From contig JAVTVY010025149.1 of the NCBI GenBank assembly GCA_036873755.1, positions 1-64,000 of the forward strand: a stretch of 64,000 bases of DNA, given 5' to 3'. Each line of letters opens with the position of its first letter. Position 1 is the stretch's first letter. Both the position numbers and the translations under genes were made by a program. Under the pieces are notes generated by a model, which was not told where the DNA came from, made no database searches, and was given only the letters and a program-made list of their open reading frames with translations. Source of the stretch: Hanleya hanleyi. Taxonomy: Eukaryota; Mollusca; Polyplacophora; Lepidopleurida; Hanleyidae. Below, piece by piece: positions 22,421 to 34,165 of the stretch.

Positions 22421-23002
22421 TTAACCCTACCTTGCCTAGGGGCCATTATGGCCCCCTACCAAACTTACTGCGCTATCTCCGGAACGACGAAAAATGAAGT
22501 GCTGAAACTCCGGGACTTTATAGTTTATCATTGGGTCATTTTGAGCCCATTTGCATAACCTGCTGAGCAGAGGATCATGGGTAAATTCAAGATGGCGGCC
22601 ACGTGGGGTACCAGAAAAGTGATGTTTTTGTCATATTTCTTCAAAATTTATGCTTTTTCTGCGTCGAAAAGTGGGCAAAAACTATTTTATTTCACATCAG
22701 ATTAATATTTACTAATTTATCATGCAGTTTTTGCGGAGAAATTGCATAAATAAAAAATTCGGAAAATCCGATCGAAAAATCGACCAAAAAATGCCGTTTT
22801 TGAAAATGACGTCACTGTGATGTCATCAAAGCGACCATCTTGAATTTTTTTACGTTTTCCAGTAGAGCTTGACCCAAGGGTATAGCGTGGTAAGTTTCAG
22901 CCCCCTAGCTCAAGGGATAAGAAAAATAATGAGGAGGGGCCATTTCGCCTCCCCCCCCCAGGCCTGGACAGGTCCCAAAAAGCCCAGGCCAGATAGAGTT
23001 AA
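22421..23002 (+). mobile_element. TTAA-flanked MITE, copy 2 (most complete)
   Basis: TTAA at 22421-22424 and 22999-23002 flanks a 574 bp core that begins CCCTACCTTGCCTAGG and ends as the complement of CTCTATCTGGCCTGGG. The TTAA duplication and C-rich ends are the pattern of piggyBac-type transposition. There is no transposase, so it depends on a helper. It carries a YY1-type AAGATGGCGGC (22589-22599) abutting an E-box CACGTG (22600-22605), and a CRE TGACGTCA (22807-22814). A C run lies near 22952. Confidence 0.8.
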
Positions 23003-23039
23003 GATGAATCTCCAATAATTATACACATTATCATAATTT

Positions 23040-23560
23040 TGTTCTTGGGACTAGGGACATAGATTACTTGGAATCAAGAAAACGATATTGATCCATCTTT
23101 CGAGAAGGATGGGGATAATTGTTGAGTCTTTATTGATCTAAAATGTGATGGACGTCTTACATTAGTGGTCGACCGGAAACCCAGACTACGAAGCATACGT
23201 GTGATCTTACGAGGGTTGATTGATTTTTGATTGCCCTAACGTTTTCGCGAAAGTTTTATGTCCCGAACATAAATGAATGCCAAGTGATAGTAACGATTTC
23301 GTGAACAAACTGTGCTATATGTTCTCGCCATTATCGCCCCGAAGCAAATAAAAAAAATTAAAAGAAGGGCTAGCCACATCTCGTGTCTGGTAAACAGATA
23401 ATACAACCCTTGTCGTTGTAGCAGTCACAAATCTGGTCGATTAAGATTGTTGTATGATTTGCATAAAAAAAATCAGTTTTCTTCACTTCATGGCAATGGA
23501 AATGCTGATCATGACCAAAGTTTCACTGACCTGCCTTTCTTGACATGTATGAAAAATGTA
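23040..23560 (+). repeat. dispersed repeat B fragment
   Basis: It begins just after the MITE. Blocks shared with other B copies are ATAGATTACTTGGAATC, GTGATGGACGTCTTACA, GGTTGATTGATTTTTGATTG, CCCGAACATAAATGAATG and CTGATCATGACCAAAGTTT. Confidence 0.6.
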
Positions 23561-24409
23561 TGCTTGGTGTCTCCGTAAGACATCATCATCTTCTAGGAAT
23601 TCCAGACTCTGAAACACCAGTTTTACAGTTGTTGTTGTGCGTGGACCGTGGAATGTTCATTTTCTCCGACACTTTCCTTGGGAAATGGAATGGATATAAA
23701 TCTTTGATTGTGCAAAAAGTAGTACCATTTATTTGCATATAATATATAATGCTAATGAGCGGTTCTACTTGAGTTATAATATCTGTACGATGTAATTTAC
23801 TTCTTATGGCGATGCGTCCTTAGCTCCATATGCACCTACATTGTTGACATTGCTGTCCTGCCTTAGTTTACAATGTTCCACAGGCGATACGCCTAGCTTC
23901 AGAAAAATATGTAATATGATAGAAACATTAAATCCGAAATTCTTGGATCACAATGCCAACAAATCGTTTTTTTTTTAATGATAACAGGACCACTAATACA
24001 TTTGGATCATTTAGGTACATCACAGATTTGAAGTCGACAGCGCGCTTTATGTAACTTCATTTGTTTCCCCAATACTGGGCAAGTGTTATTAGACTGGGAA
24101 TCAATAAATCATTTTCACAGTCATTCAAACAGAACTCTAAAGTTAAACAAGCAGCCAGGGGATGCTAGGTCGCTCTCCGCCGAAATGGCAGCGATATTTT
24201 TTAGCGTTGTTGGTCTCAGGGGGTATACATGGGGAGGCAACTGCTACTTCATAGGCGCAGGAAGCAGACGGGTCTTTCCTCCTCCCCAGGTTTTCAGATC
24301 AACTCAGAACGGCTGACTGAACATTGACTGCTGCTGTAATATGGTTTCCACACAGTGTATCACGGAAATTATGTAACCGAGATGCAACCCCAAACAAAAA
24401 TCATGACAT
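23561..24409. other. no gene seen
   Basis: Short frames of 60-77 residues only; no domain or repeat recognised. Confidence 0.45.
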
Positions 24410-25560
24410 ATTATCTAACCAAATTTAGACTTTGCCAGCAGGTGTCACCACCTGTAGGTGCAAGTGGGCGAAACGCAATCCCAAGCGACATCTCGGCATA
24501 CGAAGAATATTAAGAGTTGTCCTCAAGTTATTGCCACCAGGTGGTGGCTATCTGTAGGCGGAAGTGGGCGAAACACAATCTTATGGCATATGAATACCAA
24601 ATTTGAGAAAAATCCGATGAGTAGTTGACAAATTATTGCCCAGAAACAAATGTAGGCAGAAGCGGACAAATATAAAATCCCAATGCATCTCAAAGCATAT
24701 TTTCTGCATACCAAATTTGAGAAGAATCCTACTAGGATCCTCAACAAATTTGGGATTTTGCCATGAGGTGGTGCCACCTGTAAGTGGAAGTGAGCAAAAG
24801 GCAATTCCAAGCAACATATCCTAGCATGGTACATGTATGCCAGATTTGAGAAGAATCTGATTATTCTCAAGTTATTGCTCGGAAACCGTATTTCAGATTT
24901 TGCCACCAGGTAGCACCACCTCTAAGCCGAAGTGGCTGAAACGCAATCCCAAGCAACATCTCATGGCAAGGTATATGCATACCAAATTTGGGAAAAATCT
25001 GATTAGCAGTTCTCAACTTATTGTCCGGAAACCAAATTTAGAAGTTGCCCCCAGGTGGAGCCACTTGTACGCGCGCAAGTGCGTGAAACTCAATTCCAAG
25101 TGACATCTCATGATATCTGCATGACAAATTTCAAAGGAATCCAATGAGCGTTTCTCAGTTATTAAGTTATTACCCCAAAATATATATATATGAAACTGTT
25201 TCAACGTTATTGCTTGCTGCACGGAAGAATGGAATGAACCCTAGTGCCACCACGTACAAGCAGATCTCGCTGAAATGCAATAACATTCAACAAATTCTCG
25301 CAAGAGATGCATTTGCCGAATTTTGGAAGAACCAGATGACGCGTTCCCAAGTTATTGCCCGCAAGAATTCGCATGAATAACCACAGAAAGATGAAACTAA
25401 CCCCAGTGACGCCACCTTCAGGCATATCTGAATATGGAACAAGAATGGAACAAGGTCCAGTGTTTCCACCTTCAGGCGGAAGCATTTGAACAGACATCCA
25501 CGGACCCAGTTTAAAGTCTCCCAGCAGGGTTGTGACAACAAAATGCATAGCCCATCGAAA
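24410..25560 (+). repeat. divergent tandem array with GGTGGYGCCACC core (plus orientation)
   Basis: Units of roughly 100-150 bp carry, in order, CAGGTGGTGCCACCTG, AAGTGGGCGAAACGCAATCC, CCAAGCAACATCTCATGGCA, ATACCAAATTTGGGAAAAAT and CAAGTTATTGCCCGGAAAC. Anchors (the GTGGGCGAAACGCAATC phrase) lie near 24465, 24566, 24662, 24787, 24931 and 25078, with worn units to about 25560. The same family appears inverted at 36235-37045. Frames crossing it are short and not conserved. Confidence 0.8.
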
Positions 25561-25865
25561 GGCAGACTTCTTGGAAATAAGTTTTTAGAATCCTTAAATG
25601 ATTACTTCTGTCCATGCACTCCCATAGGGATATAAATAAAAATGGTATACATGTTTGATGTTATATTTCAATGAAACAACGAAACCTTTCAAAAGGCTTG
25701 ATGATCACCCATGGTGCAATATCATAAACCGCACAAGACGTTATAACCATTTTTTGATAACTCTATCACTGCCCCGAGAATTGCATGGCGATATTTTTAT
25801 GTGGAATTTGCAATATATGTCATTATCGAAATTATTGCAAAGAAAAGGTTTGAAGCGGCACATGA
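25561..25865 (+). repeat. repeat G, copy 1
   Basis: It is colinear with 30440-30740: ATAAGTTTTTAGAAT, TGTCCATGCACTCCCAT, TGGTATACATG, GAAACCTTTCAAAAGGCTT and ATTATCGAAATTATTG. The 76-residue frame here does not match a known domain. Confidence 0.45.
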
Positions 25866-26165
25866 GTTGGAGCGATATGCAATAGATGTGAGAAATTGAC
25901 GACGTCTGGAGACTAAAAGGCAACCATATGACCCCACAGGAAAGCTTCCCCCAGCACTTCACATTCACTGCCGGGAATACGATGGATTTACCAGCGTAGC
26001 CTTAGTATCTCAGCCGCGCTTTTATCGCAGATGCTCATGTGGAAACTATGAAGTATATCAACACGGCCCTTAGCACCGGCTTAAGCGGAATTAGATACGC
26101 TAGCTCGGGAGCTGTGATGACAGATCAGCTGAAGCAAATAACTCATCTGGTGTTAGTGGATAGCT
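25866..26165 (-). repeat. repeat F, copy 2
   Basis: Includes GACGACGTCTGGAGACTAAA, AGGAAAGCTTCCCCCAGCAC, GTATCTCAGCCGCGCTTTTA, ACGGCCCTTAGCACCGGC and TTAAGCGGAATTAGATACGC (26081-26100). It follows repeat G directly. Confidence 0.6.
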
Positions 26166-26339
26166 AGGGGAAAGCTAGTGAAAGCTGAACCACTCATCAT
26201 GCTCAAATATATGATATCATAGGAGTATGAAACTGATCCTATGTTGAGAAGATGAAAATGTTTAACACTTTTACACGTTTAAATAATAAAGCAAGGGGAA
26301 ATAGACATATTAAAATCGTAACGTTCACACGGGTTATAT

Positions 26340-27180
26340 GTTAGATTTCTTTATACGGCCGAGAGATACTTCCCTCTTCTGACATAGAGACAGTCAATAG
26401 GATATTTCCTATATCGGATACTTTAGCCGTATGAGGCACGGAACGACGTCATGGCTCACGTGATATTATGCAGATGTTAGGCAACCAGTCCTTCGTTTAC
26501 ATTGGCAATGTTGGATTTTTTTTTATTCATAGCCTTTTACTGGTGACTTATATTGTTCACAAATGTATATGATTCGGGACAATGAAATCATCAAATTTGT
26601 TCCGTTTTGAAGTATTTTTGAGAACCACTGTGAGACTATTTTCTGATTTTGGGGGTATTGTCAATGCCAAAGAACTATCCGATGTGACCAGCGGCGCCTT
26701 TTTCGGGTCCTAGTTAATGAAATATCATGAACATCTCAAATCAGTGACCCACCGAAAATCTATTTAGGAACAAGGCGATTCGCCATAATTACCTCAAGAT
26801 GAGGATCTTGATTTTTGATTGACGTTGTGCTCGGAATGAATGGATGTTGAATATTTTCAAACGACTTAGTGAACATATATTGTTTTGTCAACTCACAACA
26901 GTAATCACAGAGATTTACCAAGCAAATTGCTTGCGGAAAGCCTTCTATATCCGCATTTTACTGCGTTAGATTCTGTTAAACGAGATAGGACATCTCTGAA
27001 AATTTGACATTTCTTCCGTTGCAGAATGGGCGACCATCATTGGCTATACAAAAAACACATTTGTCTTGTTTCCTTTGTTGACGAAGGCCTCTACCTTTTG
27101 TCTCGAAAATTTGAACAACAGGATTAAATTTATACTTTGGCCAGAGTTTCCTTTTTCACAAAAACAACAGTGATATATTC
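26340..27180 (+). repeat. dispersed repeat B, long copy
   Basis: It matches 30855-31330: TTAGATTTCTTTATACGGCC, CTATTTAGGAACAAGGCGAT, GAATGGATGTTGAATATT, CAACGACTTAGTGAAC-like and AAGCAAATTGCTTG phrases, then GCAGAATGGGCGACCAT. A reverse-strand P fragment follows immediately, as after 31330. Confidence 0.6.
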
Positions 27181-27780
27181 TGGTTGACATGAATATAAAC
27201 GTCTAGTCCGTCATTCAATATTCATCCATCGTCCATTAAATAATTTCCCCGTCCAATAAATCAAAGACCTAATCCGTATAACAGCATTATCATCTAATTA
27301 AAAAAACCAATTATATTCATTAATATATGCTAGTTTCGTGCAAGAGTAAAGCGGACATCAGTTGTCATGATACCGGCAAGACATCTTGATGTTCCAAATA
27401 TCAAATCCTGATCACTGATCAGTATACTTGATTGTCGTTGTGAAGTCGTTATCTAAGGAATGATGTATCTCAGTCCCGCATTGATTGTGCCTGTTCATAT
27501 GAACATCATGAAGAACTTGAAGTACAAGTGATTTAGACAGCCCCAGACTCGGGTTAAGCGGAAACAGAAACTAGTTGCGAAAGCTAACGCCAAATATCTT
27601 ACAAGCTACGCTCTTATGTTGTTATATGTGTATCGCCAAAATTGACAAACTGAGTGGAGACGCTTGGTAGTATAGAATTGTTTTAAAAGTTTCTGCAATA
27701 CTGTATTTGTGACGCTGATCAAATTATAACATTTTACTCAGGATCTAGCAAATGCTACCAGGCGAGATGTGTGTGTACTA
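27181..27780 (-). pseudogene. P-family fragment, 3' half (reverse)
   Basis: It starts with the family 3' end (AAACGTCTAGTCCGTCATTC), passes the TGTTCATATGAACATCATGA palindromic block and the GGTTAAGCGG block (27552), and ends in the coding part. There CCAGGCGAGATGTGTGTGTA is the worn complement of the GVYISRLVAF region. Frameshifts leave no usable frame. Confidence 0.7.
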
Positions 27781-27825
27781 TATGCACTGGAATACCACTG
27801 CCTATATCAAATTGCAAGCGTCTGG

Positions 27826-28034
27826 TCCGTCATTCATCATTCAGCCGTCGTCCATTAAAGGTTATACGCATCCATAATCCAAAGACCCATTTCATATGCC
27901 ATACAACAGCATAAGCACCAAATTCAAAAAGACAGTCATAGTATAAACATAGGCTGGTGTCATGCAAGAGAGAAGCGGTCCACAGTTTTCAATGATGCAA
28001 GCAAGACATCATGATATTCCAAAATACCAAATCC
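27826..28034 (-). mobile_element. P-family 3' end only (reverse)
   Basis: A second P 3' terminus, CAAGCGTCTGGTCCGTCATT to AATACCAAATCCGTACA, ends abruptly at a B fragment. It lies in tandem with the copy just before it. Confidence 0.7.
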
Positions 28035-28150
28035 GTACATTTACTTAGACGTGGGTGCTTCGAACAAAGAACGTTGACTGTTGTCGATAAGTTGGTGAAA
28101 TATATCATTCATACTTCGTTCAACAATCATCCCAGTTCTTTGGAAAACCA
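28035..28150 (+). repeat. short B repeat fragment
   Basis: CGTTGACTGTTGTCGATAA and CAATCATCCCAGTTCTTTGG match 30225-30300. Confidence 0.5.
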
Positions 28151-28924
28151 ACCAAATGAAGACATTGTAGCGATACATCTGTATACTCTGGGCTTAAGAA
28201 TACTAATCAGCGATACGGATTGTACCGCATGGAATACAGTATGAGCGGTCATCTAAACCACCCGCTACATCCAGCTGGTGACTGACTTCTCTATATTCTG
28301 CATGTCTGTTTCACTGTTGTTGTTACAATGATGGCTCATACACGTTTTACTTCGGTGAACGTGTTTCACACCGGTAATATTCCAGTTCAATGGGGGGAAA
28401 GGACATCTATATAGAGAGGCATTCACTTTGATTAATCAAATCTATAATTCATGTTAATAATCCATCATCGAACATTCATGGCAAACCTACTAATATCGGT
28501 GAGAAAACTATAAAAAACAGTTTAAGTGTGGTGGGAAATTACTTTTCATGCAGGTGAAACATAATATTGATTCTTTACCATATTTAGATTATGTGTTGCT
28601 AGCATTATTGGCAAATAATAACTCTCTTATTTCTTGTAAGAAATTATCTGGTGTTCCCTACTCTGACGTAATGCTGGCAATGTTATATAGGTCAGATTAT
28701 TGACGTGGAACTTCTTCGAGGACCACGGCTACCCAATGAATGCCGGTTTATTTTTGGGTGTTCTTCTTCACAAGAAGGGACGGGACATTTTCTTTTGTTT
28801 GCAAGATCTCAAGGGGAACACACGCCGTAATATATATCAAGTTATGCGCATATATATTTCTTACGTTCGAATTCCCGACGAAGTATTGATAGAGCAACTT
28901 GCCCCTCCCAACGCATCATAAATC
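28151..28924. other. no gene seen
   Basis: One 73-residue plus-strand frame (28700-28921) has no recognisable domain. Confidence 0.45.
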
Positions 28925-29150
28925 GGATGTTCAACATTGTTTCATCGTTAACGCAAAGCCCTTCACTCTATGACAGTTAATTCTGTCTGGGGTACTAATC
29001 TCTCTTGCCGAGGGTTTGCATTAAAAATGCATTTCAGGACTTATGGTAACATATAGAGCTCCATTCCTGTCTCTGTCTACTGAGGCAATGTGAGATGTGA
29101 TGTGCATTAGCTGTGCGCCATCCATCCTATAGCCTTTACCCCGAATACGT
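28925..29150 (+). repeat. repeat C, copy 2
   Basis: TCATCGTTAACGCAAAGCCC and GACAGTTAATTCTGTCTGGG match 17230-17285, followed by the same ordered but diverged blocks. Confidence 0.6.
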
Positions 29151-29372
29151 GTAGATAAATGTGAATTTGTTAAATTCTGGTCACAGATTCATTCTTCTGA
29201 TAGATTCCTAATCTCAACTTGTTTCCATAAAAACATGGTCTAGGGTCGAACGCTTCCAAGTAAATTTGTCTGTATACTGCTTCTGACAGATGTGTATGTT
29301 TGTCCTTTCTTGAACAAAACCATCGTTTGATCCTGGGGTTAAACGACTCAACCAGCGTATTAAACTAACCAA

Positions 29373-29930
29373 TTAACCCTACCAGGCCGTGGGCCATTAT
29401 ACCAAACTTTCTGCGCTATCTCCGGAACGACAAAAAACGAAGAGCTGAAACTCCGTGACTTGATAGTTTGTCATATTGGGGTCATTTTGAGGCTATTTGC
29501 ATAACCCTCCGAACAGGGGATCGTGGGTAAATTCAAGATAGCGGGCACGTGGGGTACCAGAAAAGTGATGTTTCCGTCATATTTCTTCAAAATTTCTGCT
29601 TTTCCGCGATGAAAAGTTGGCAAAAACTATTTTGTTTCACATAACATTAATATGTACTAATTTATCATGCAGTTTTTGCGGGGATATTGCATAAATAAAA
29701 AAATTGAAAAATCGACCAAAAAATGTCGTTTTTGAAAATGCCGTCACTGTGACGTCACCAACGCGTTCATCTTGAATTTTTTTACATTTTCTGGTAGAAC
29801 TTGACCCAAAGGTATAGTGTGGTAAGTTTCAGCCCCCTAGCTCAAAAGGTAAGGAAAATACTTAGGGGGGCCTTTTCACCCCCCCCCCCCCACACACTCA
29901 GGCCTGAACAGGTCCCAAGAAGCCCAGGCC
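29373..29930 (+). mobile_element. TTAA-type MITE, copy 3, right end lost
   Basis: TTAACCCTACCAGGCC at the left matches copy 2, and the body is colinear to AAGAAGCCCAGGCC at 29930. The last dozen bases and the right TTAA are missing. A CRE lies at 29750-29757; the YY1-type site is mutated. A C run is at about 29878-29891. Confidence 0.8.
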
Positions 29931-29949
29931 GCCGGAGATCTCGTATGTA

Positions 29950-30310
29950 AAAGAGGAAAGTCGGCGATGTCTGACCCACTTTGGCAAGGATAAAGATTTG
30001 GCGAAAGTTAATAAAATATCAGACAGTACTATAAATTTGGTTCTGTACCAGACGCTAGATTACTTAATACGGTGGAGAGATTTATCTATCTATCAAGGCC
30101 AATTATTGAAGAGATGTACTACATCCTGAATCATAGATTAAAGATCGACCGGAAACTTACTCCGCGATTACCTTATGAGAATTGATTGATTTTGATTGAC
30201 CTAATGTTTCCTTGAAGGTTTGTTGTCAAGAAACGTGGACTGTCGATAATTTAGAGGAGTAAATTGTTTTAAATTCTCTCAATCATTATCCCAGTTCTTG
30301 GCAAGGTCAA
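29950..30310 (+). repeat. dispersed repeat B, 5' part
   Basis: It aligns with the complement of 58895-59140: CTGACCCACTTTGGCAAGG, CAGACGCTAGATTACTTAAT, ATCAAGGCCAATTATTGAAG, AGATCGACCGGAAACTTACT and ATTGATTTTGATTGACCTAA. It follows MITE copy 3 directly. Confidence 0.65.
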
Positions 30311-30439
30311 TTACACGAGGGTACTGTCAGCAAATGTGCTTATGATTTGCACGCAATATAACGTGTATATACAACATGAGTAACGAATACATTTGGAGAT
30401 ATAGATCCAGCACGACTGGCCCTTTTTTCTATGGCACGC

Positions 30440-30740
30440 GGTTAAAAATTGAAATTCGGATAGCAAAATCGTCATCAAAGTAAGTTCTTACTTAAGTTTT
30501 CACCGATGCACTCCCCATCAAATTCAAATAAAGCAGGGTATACACGTTATTTAATGTACCATTTTGACAAAAAAAATATTGAAACGTTCGGGAAGGCTTT
30601 AAGTAAAACATTTGACATGAAACGTCTTGAAGGCCATAAATCACAAAACGAAGTGATAGGCATTTTCTTCGATAAATTCAAACATGAATTTGCGAAACCC
30701 ACGACGGCATCGAAATTATTGTAATGAAATTATTTCAATG
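30440..30740 (+). repeat. repeat G, copy 2
   Basis: The partner of 25561-25865, sharing GATGCACTCCCCAT, GGTATACACG, GAAACGTTCGGGAAGGCTTT and CATCGAAATTATTG. A 72-residue frame (30506-30724) is open here but not in copy 1, so coding is unsupported. Confidence 0.45.
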
Positions 30741-30854
30741 TGGTACATAGAAGATGAATCCCTCACCATGCACACCATATGGAGAAAAACCTTTATGCGT
30801 CTGGGTAATAAAATATCGAGAAATAACCATATTATACCATGGTTGCGTTCCCCT

Positions 30855-31330
30855 GTGCCTGGCGTTAGATTACCTTAAACGGCCGGGAGATTATTCCATC
30901 TTCTGAAATAAAGAAAGCCAATTGTTGATGGGTCTTTCTAGTTAGTGAATGTCAGAGACGTCTGGAAACCTATTTAGAAACAAGGCGCGATACCTAAAGT
31001 AAGGATTGATTTTTTGATCGACCTAATGTTTCCAAGGAAATCTGGCGTGCAGAATGGATGGATGTTGAATATTATCAACGACTTAGTGGACAGATTGTGT
31101 TTTATGAGCTAACAACAATAATCGCAGAGTTTCAACAAAGCAAATTGCTAATGACAAGCCACCTATAGCCGTATTTTGCTAGAAATATGATAATTCCCCT
31201 ACGGTATATTGGGCGAGTATAATTGGGAATATAAAAACCGTCATTGTTTTTTGCCTTGCTTTCCTTTTGATCAGGTGTGTGTCCGCCTTGTTTTTCCTTT
31301 TTTCACAGGCCTGAACTTTAGAGTATAAAT
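30855..31330 (+). repeat. dispersed repeat B, 3' part
   Basis: Contains GATTACCTTAAACGGCCGGG, GGAAACCTATTTAGAAACAA, GGATGGATGTTGAATATTAT, AGCAAATTGCTAATG and TATTGGGCGAGTATAATTGG, parallel to 26340-27180. A reverse P fragment follows. Confidence 0.6.
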
Positions 31331-31399
31331 ATCTTCGAGAGATTTCTAATGACGAAGTTAGAGTTAATTACGATAGAGAGATTGCTGAAGGGTTGTTCT

Positions 31400-31870
31400 A
31401 GATGCTAACATCCTAAACACAGTCTGGTTTCCAGCAGGAGAGAAGCGTTCCACTGTTTCCAAAGGTGCCGACAAAATATCATGATGTTCCAAATATCACA
31501 TTCGTATCGCTGATCAGTATTCTTAATCCATATGATTTTCGTTTTAAAAGTCGTTATTGAAGGAATGATCTCAGTCAAGTTTTAATTGTGCCTGTTCATA
31601 TGAAGACCATGAGGATCTTGAAGTACATTGGATTCATGGGGTCGGACCGTCCAAACCCAGGGTTAAGCGGAATTAGACACACATTACGACACGAAACGCC
31701 AAAGATCTTGCATACACCGGTGTTATTTTGCTAGCAGCATGCGATATGTATGGCCAAATCTGAGAAACTTTGAGTGGAGACGCTTGGTGGCATAGCCCTG
31801 TTTTGTAAGTTTCTGGTTGAGTAGTTTTATGTTGGTGCTAATCAAACTCATCATCTGACTGTGTTAGGTT
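31400..31870 (-). pseudogene. P-family fragment (reverse)
   Basis: It has GGAGAGAAGCGTTCCACTGT, TATCGCTGATCAGTATTCTT, GTTCATATGAAGACCATGAG and GGTTAAGCGGAATTAGACAC (31661-31680). The complement of the QKLIKQGY region follows in worn form to about 31850. Both ends are truncated. Confidence 0.7.
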
Positions 31871-32984
31871 TTGCATGTAAATACGACCATGGGATACCAT
31901 GCATTACGTTTCTCGTGATATTGCGGAGAGAGTTCTATTCTCTTATAGCAACGAGTAATTGATATCGAAGAAACTGTTATGTGTAGGTGAGTATGCATGA
32001 ATAATAAATAGAGGGAAGCTGACTTAATAAAAATGTGTATACATGTATGGTTCTCTCCATTTGACTGTATTTTGTGACATTTGTCTTCATATCGTCATAT
32101 TTTAGTTAGATTTGGTGATCATGACCTCCAAGAAGTTTTCGCTTAGAAATTCGCTATTTTTTGCTTTGCTTCATCCAATCCACTGACTTGGAATGTTCGT
32201 TTCGTCAACAACGGTTCCCACCTTGTTATTGTTCAATAATATAACGGTTTTCATATCGTAAAATTTTCACTAGTTTTTGTAACCCTTTGTGTGCTAAATC
32301 CATTAGTGTACAAGGGTACCTAAAATTATATTAGATTCCTGGTACCCTTAAAGGCATCAAGAAGCCTCAGATCATGTTTCTATTTGCATTATGTTAGGCG
32401 AAAATACTTCGGTGCTAAAATGTTCATACGAAAGAAGATTTTGCAACACGGAAATGTTTTATGAAGGGTGATTACCTAGCGGATGTTGCATCTGGTGCGT
32501 ATATTATTTCCCTGCTAACTGATCAAAAAGTTAAACCCGCAATTAGGTGCAGCGTAGGCCTGTGGAATACAACAACATTCATACAAAATAAACTTCTGAA
32601 CCAGTCATTGGAAGTGATATCAATTTGTAAAAATCATGTGATCTCCTGAAATATTAGCCCTGCATAAGTACAGAAAAACGCACCTAACATCGCATGCCAG
32701 AAGGGGTGATAACAGCTCTCTAGAAGTCAACCAGAAAAGCTAATAGACCAGATTCCTTTGACATCTGTTCAATGTTTTGTGCTGTTTTCCCTCCGATATC
32801 CTTATTTTCGTTGTTAAAAATCGACCGTCAGGTCATTCTTATCCCCAATTCTTATTACGATGATTTATTCTCTCGTATCCTAATATTCAGCAACATTTTT
32901 CTGATGTATCGGGTTTTCTTTCTGGTGGTATTTACTGTCGCATGAAGGTGGTAGCTGATTAGCTCTGCTCGTAGTTATATCAAC
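31871..32984. other. no gene seen; B-like trace
   Basis: TGGTGATCATGACCTCC and TTTTTTGCTTTGCTT near 32113-32170 resemble the end of repeat B. Otherwise nothing is recognised. Confidence 0.45.
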
Positions 32985-34165
32985 ACAAGCGTCTAGTCCG
33001 TCCTTCAGCCGTCGTCCATTAAAGAATTTCCGCGTCCATGATCCAAAGTTCTAATTCATATAAAATATCATTAGCACCAAATTGAAAGAATAAACCATAG
33101 TATACATAAAGCTAAGCTAGTTTCCTTCAAGAGAGAAGCAGTCAACATTTTGCAATGATGCCAGCAAGACTTCATGATGTTCCAAAAATATCAATCCCGT
33201 ATCGCTGATCATTATTCTTGATACGGATGATTTTCGTTGTAAATTCGTTATCTAGAGTATGATGTATCTCAGTCACACTTTGATTGTGACTGTTCATATG
33301 AACACTATGAGGAGCTCGAAATACACAGGTACATACGGCCCCTAGCCACGGGTTAAGCGGAATAGACACAAGTTACGAAACGTACCGTCATAGATCTTGC
33401 ACGCTACGCTTGTATGTGCTATCAGCATGCGATAAGTATCGCCAATTTTGAGAAACTTCGAATGGAGGCTCTTGACGATGTAGCCCTGTTTTATAATAAT
33501 GCTTTCTGACGTTGATTAAAATCGTCACATTTAACACAGGATCTAGCAAATGCTACTAGGCGAGATATGTATACGCCATATGTAGGTCCCTCTGGTATAT
33601 TACTGTGCAGACAGGGATAGTTTACGATGTCGAAATTGTAATCATCTCTTTTGTCGTAAAGTCGACGAGAGAGAAGACCCGCTTCATTTTTATAGTGATA
33701 TAGATCTAAATAAGTTAGAGCCGTTAGCGCCTTCTATAGTTTCGTTCACATCCAGTGTAGGTAGATATATATCTTTCACTGCGTCATTTATATAGCAATT
33801 ATCCACAGTGAAAAGAGTGTCTATATATCGTTTGGTGAATGAGAAGGAACGGGCTTTGGAATAATCTGTTTTTGAAAGCCGCAGCGTATAGACGTATTCA
33901 TAAGAGAACAGATATCAATCAGTCAAAAGGGGTGCACAATTAGTACCCATTGAAATATCTATATGCTGTTGATATATTGAATAGCCAAATTTCACATAGA
34001 TATTATTAATGAGAAATTCAAGCAATCCTGTTAACAAAGAAACATCCCATGAATGATATCCCTTGTATGTAATAGTGCTAATGAATGCTTATGGCTTCTG
34101 ACATTAATATATCGGCGATCAGTTTTCTAGAACACCGATACTTTTAATGAACTAAGACGGTCAAT
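32985..34165 (-). pseudogene. longest P-family reverse transcriptase copy (reverse)
   Basis: On the minus strand the copy runs from about 34165 to the 3' end at 32985. It covers the GTNC motif region (CAATGGGTACTAATTGTGCA, near 33940), then SFSFTKRYIDTLFTVDN at about 33870-33800, where the catalytic YIDD has become YIDT. LYDKRDDYNFDIVNYP (33690-33630) and a PTYGVYISRLVAFA block (33590-33545) follow. The 3' UTR carries GGTTAAGCGG (33351) and ends CGGACTAGACGCTTG. It is damaged by stops and indels, so it is not functional. No endonuclease domain is seen, and the amino-terminal part is missing. Confidence 0.75.

Noticed and set aside
24523..25548. Minus-strand frames of 113-127 residues
   Set aside because: They cross the divergent tandem array; equivalent frames are broken in neighbouring units.
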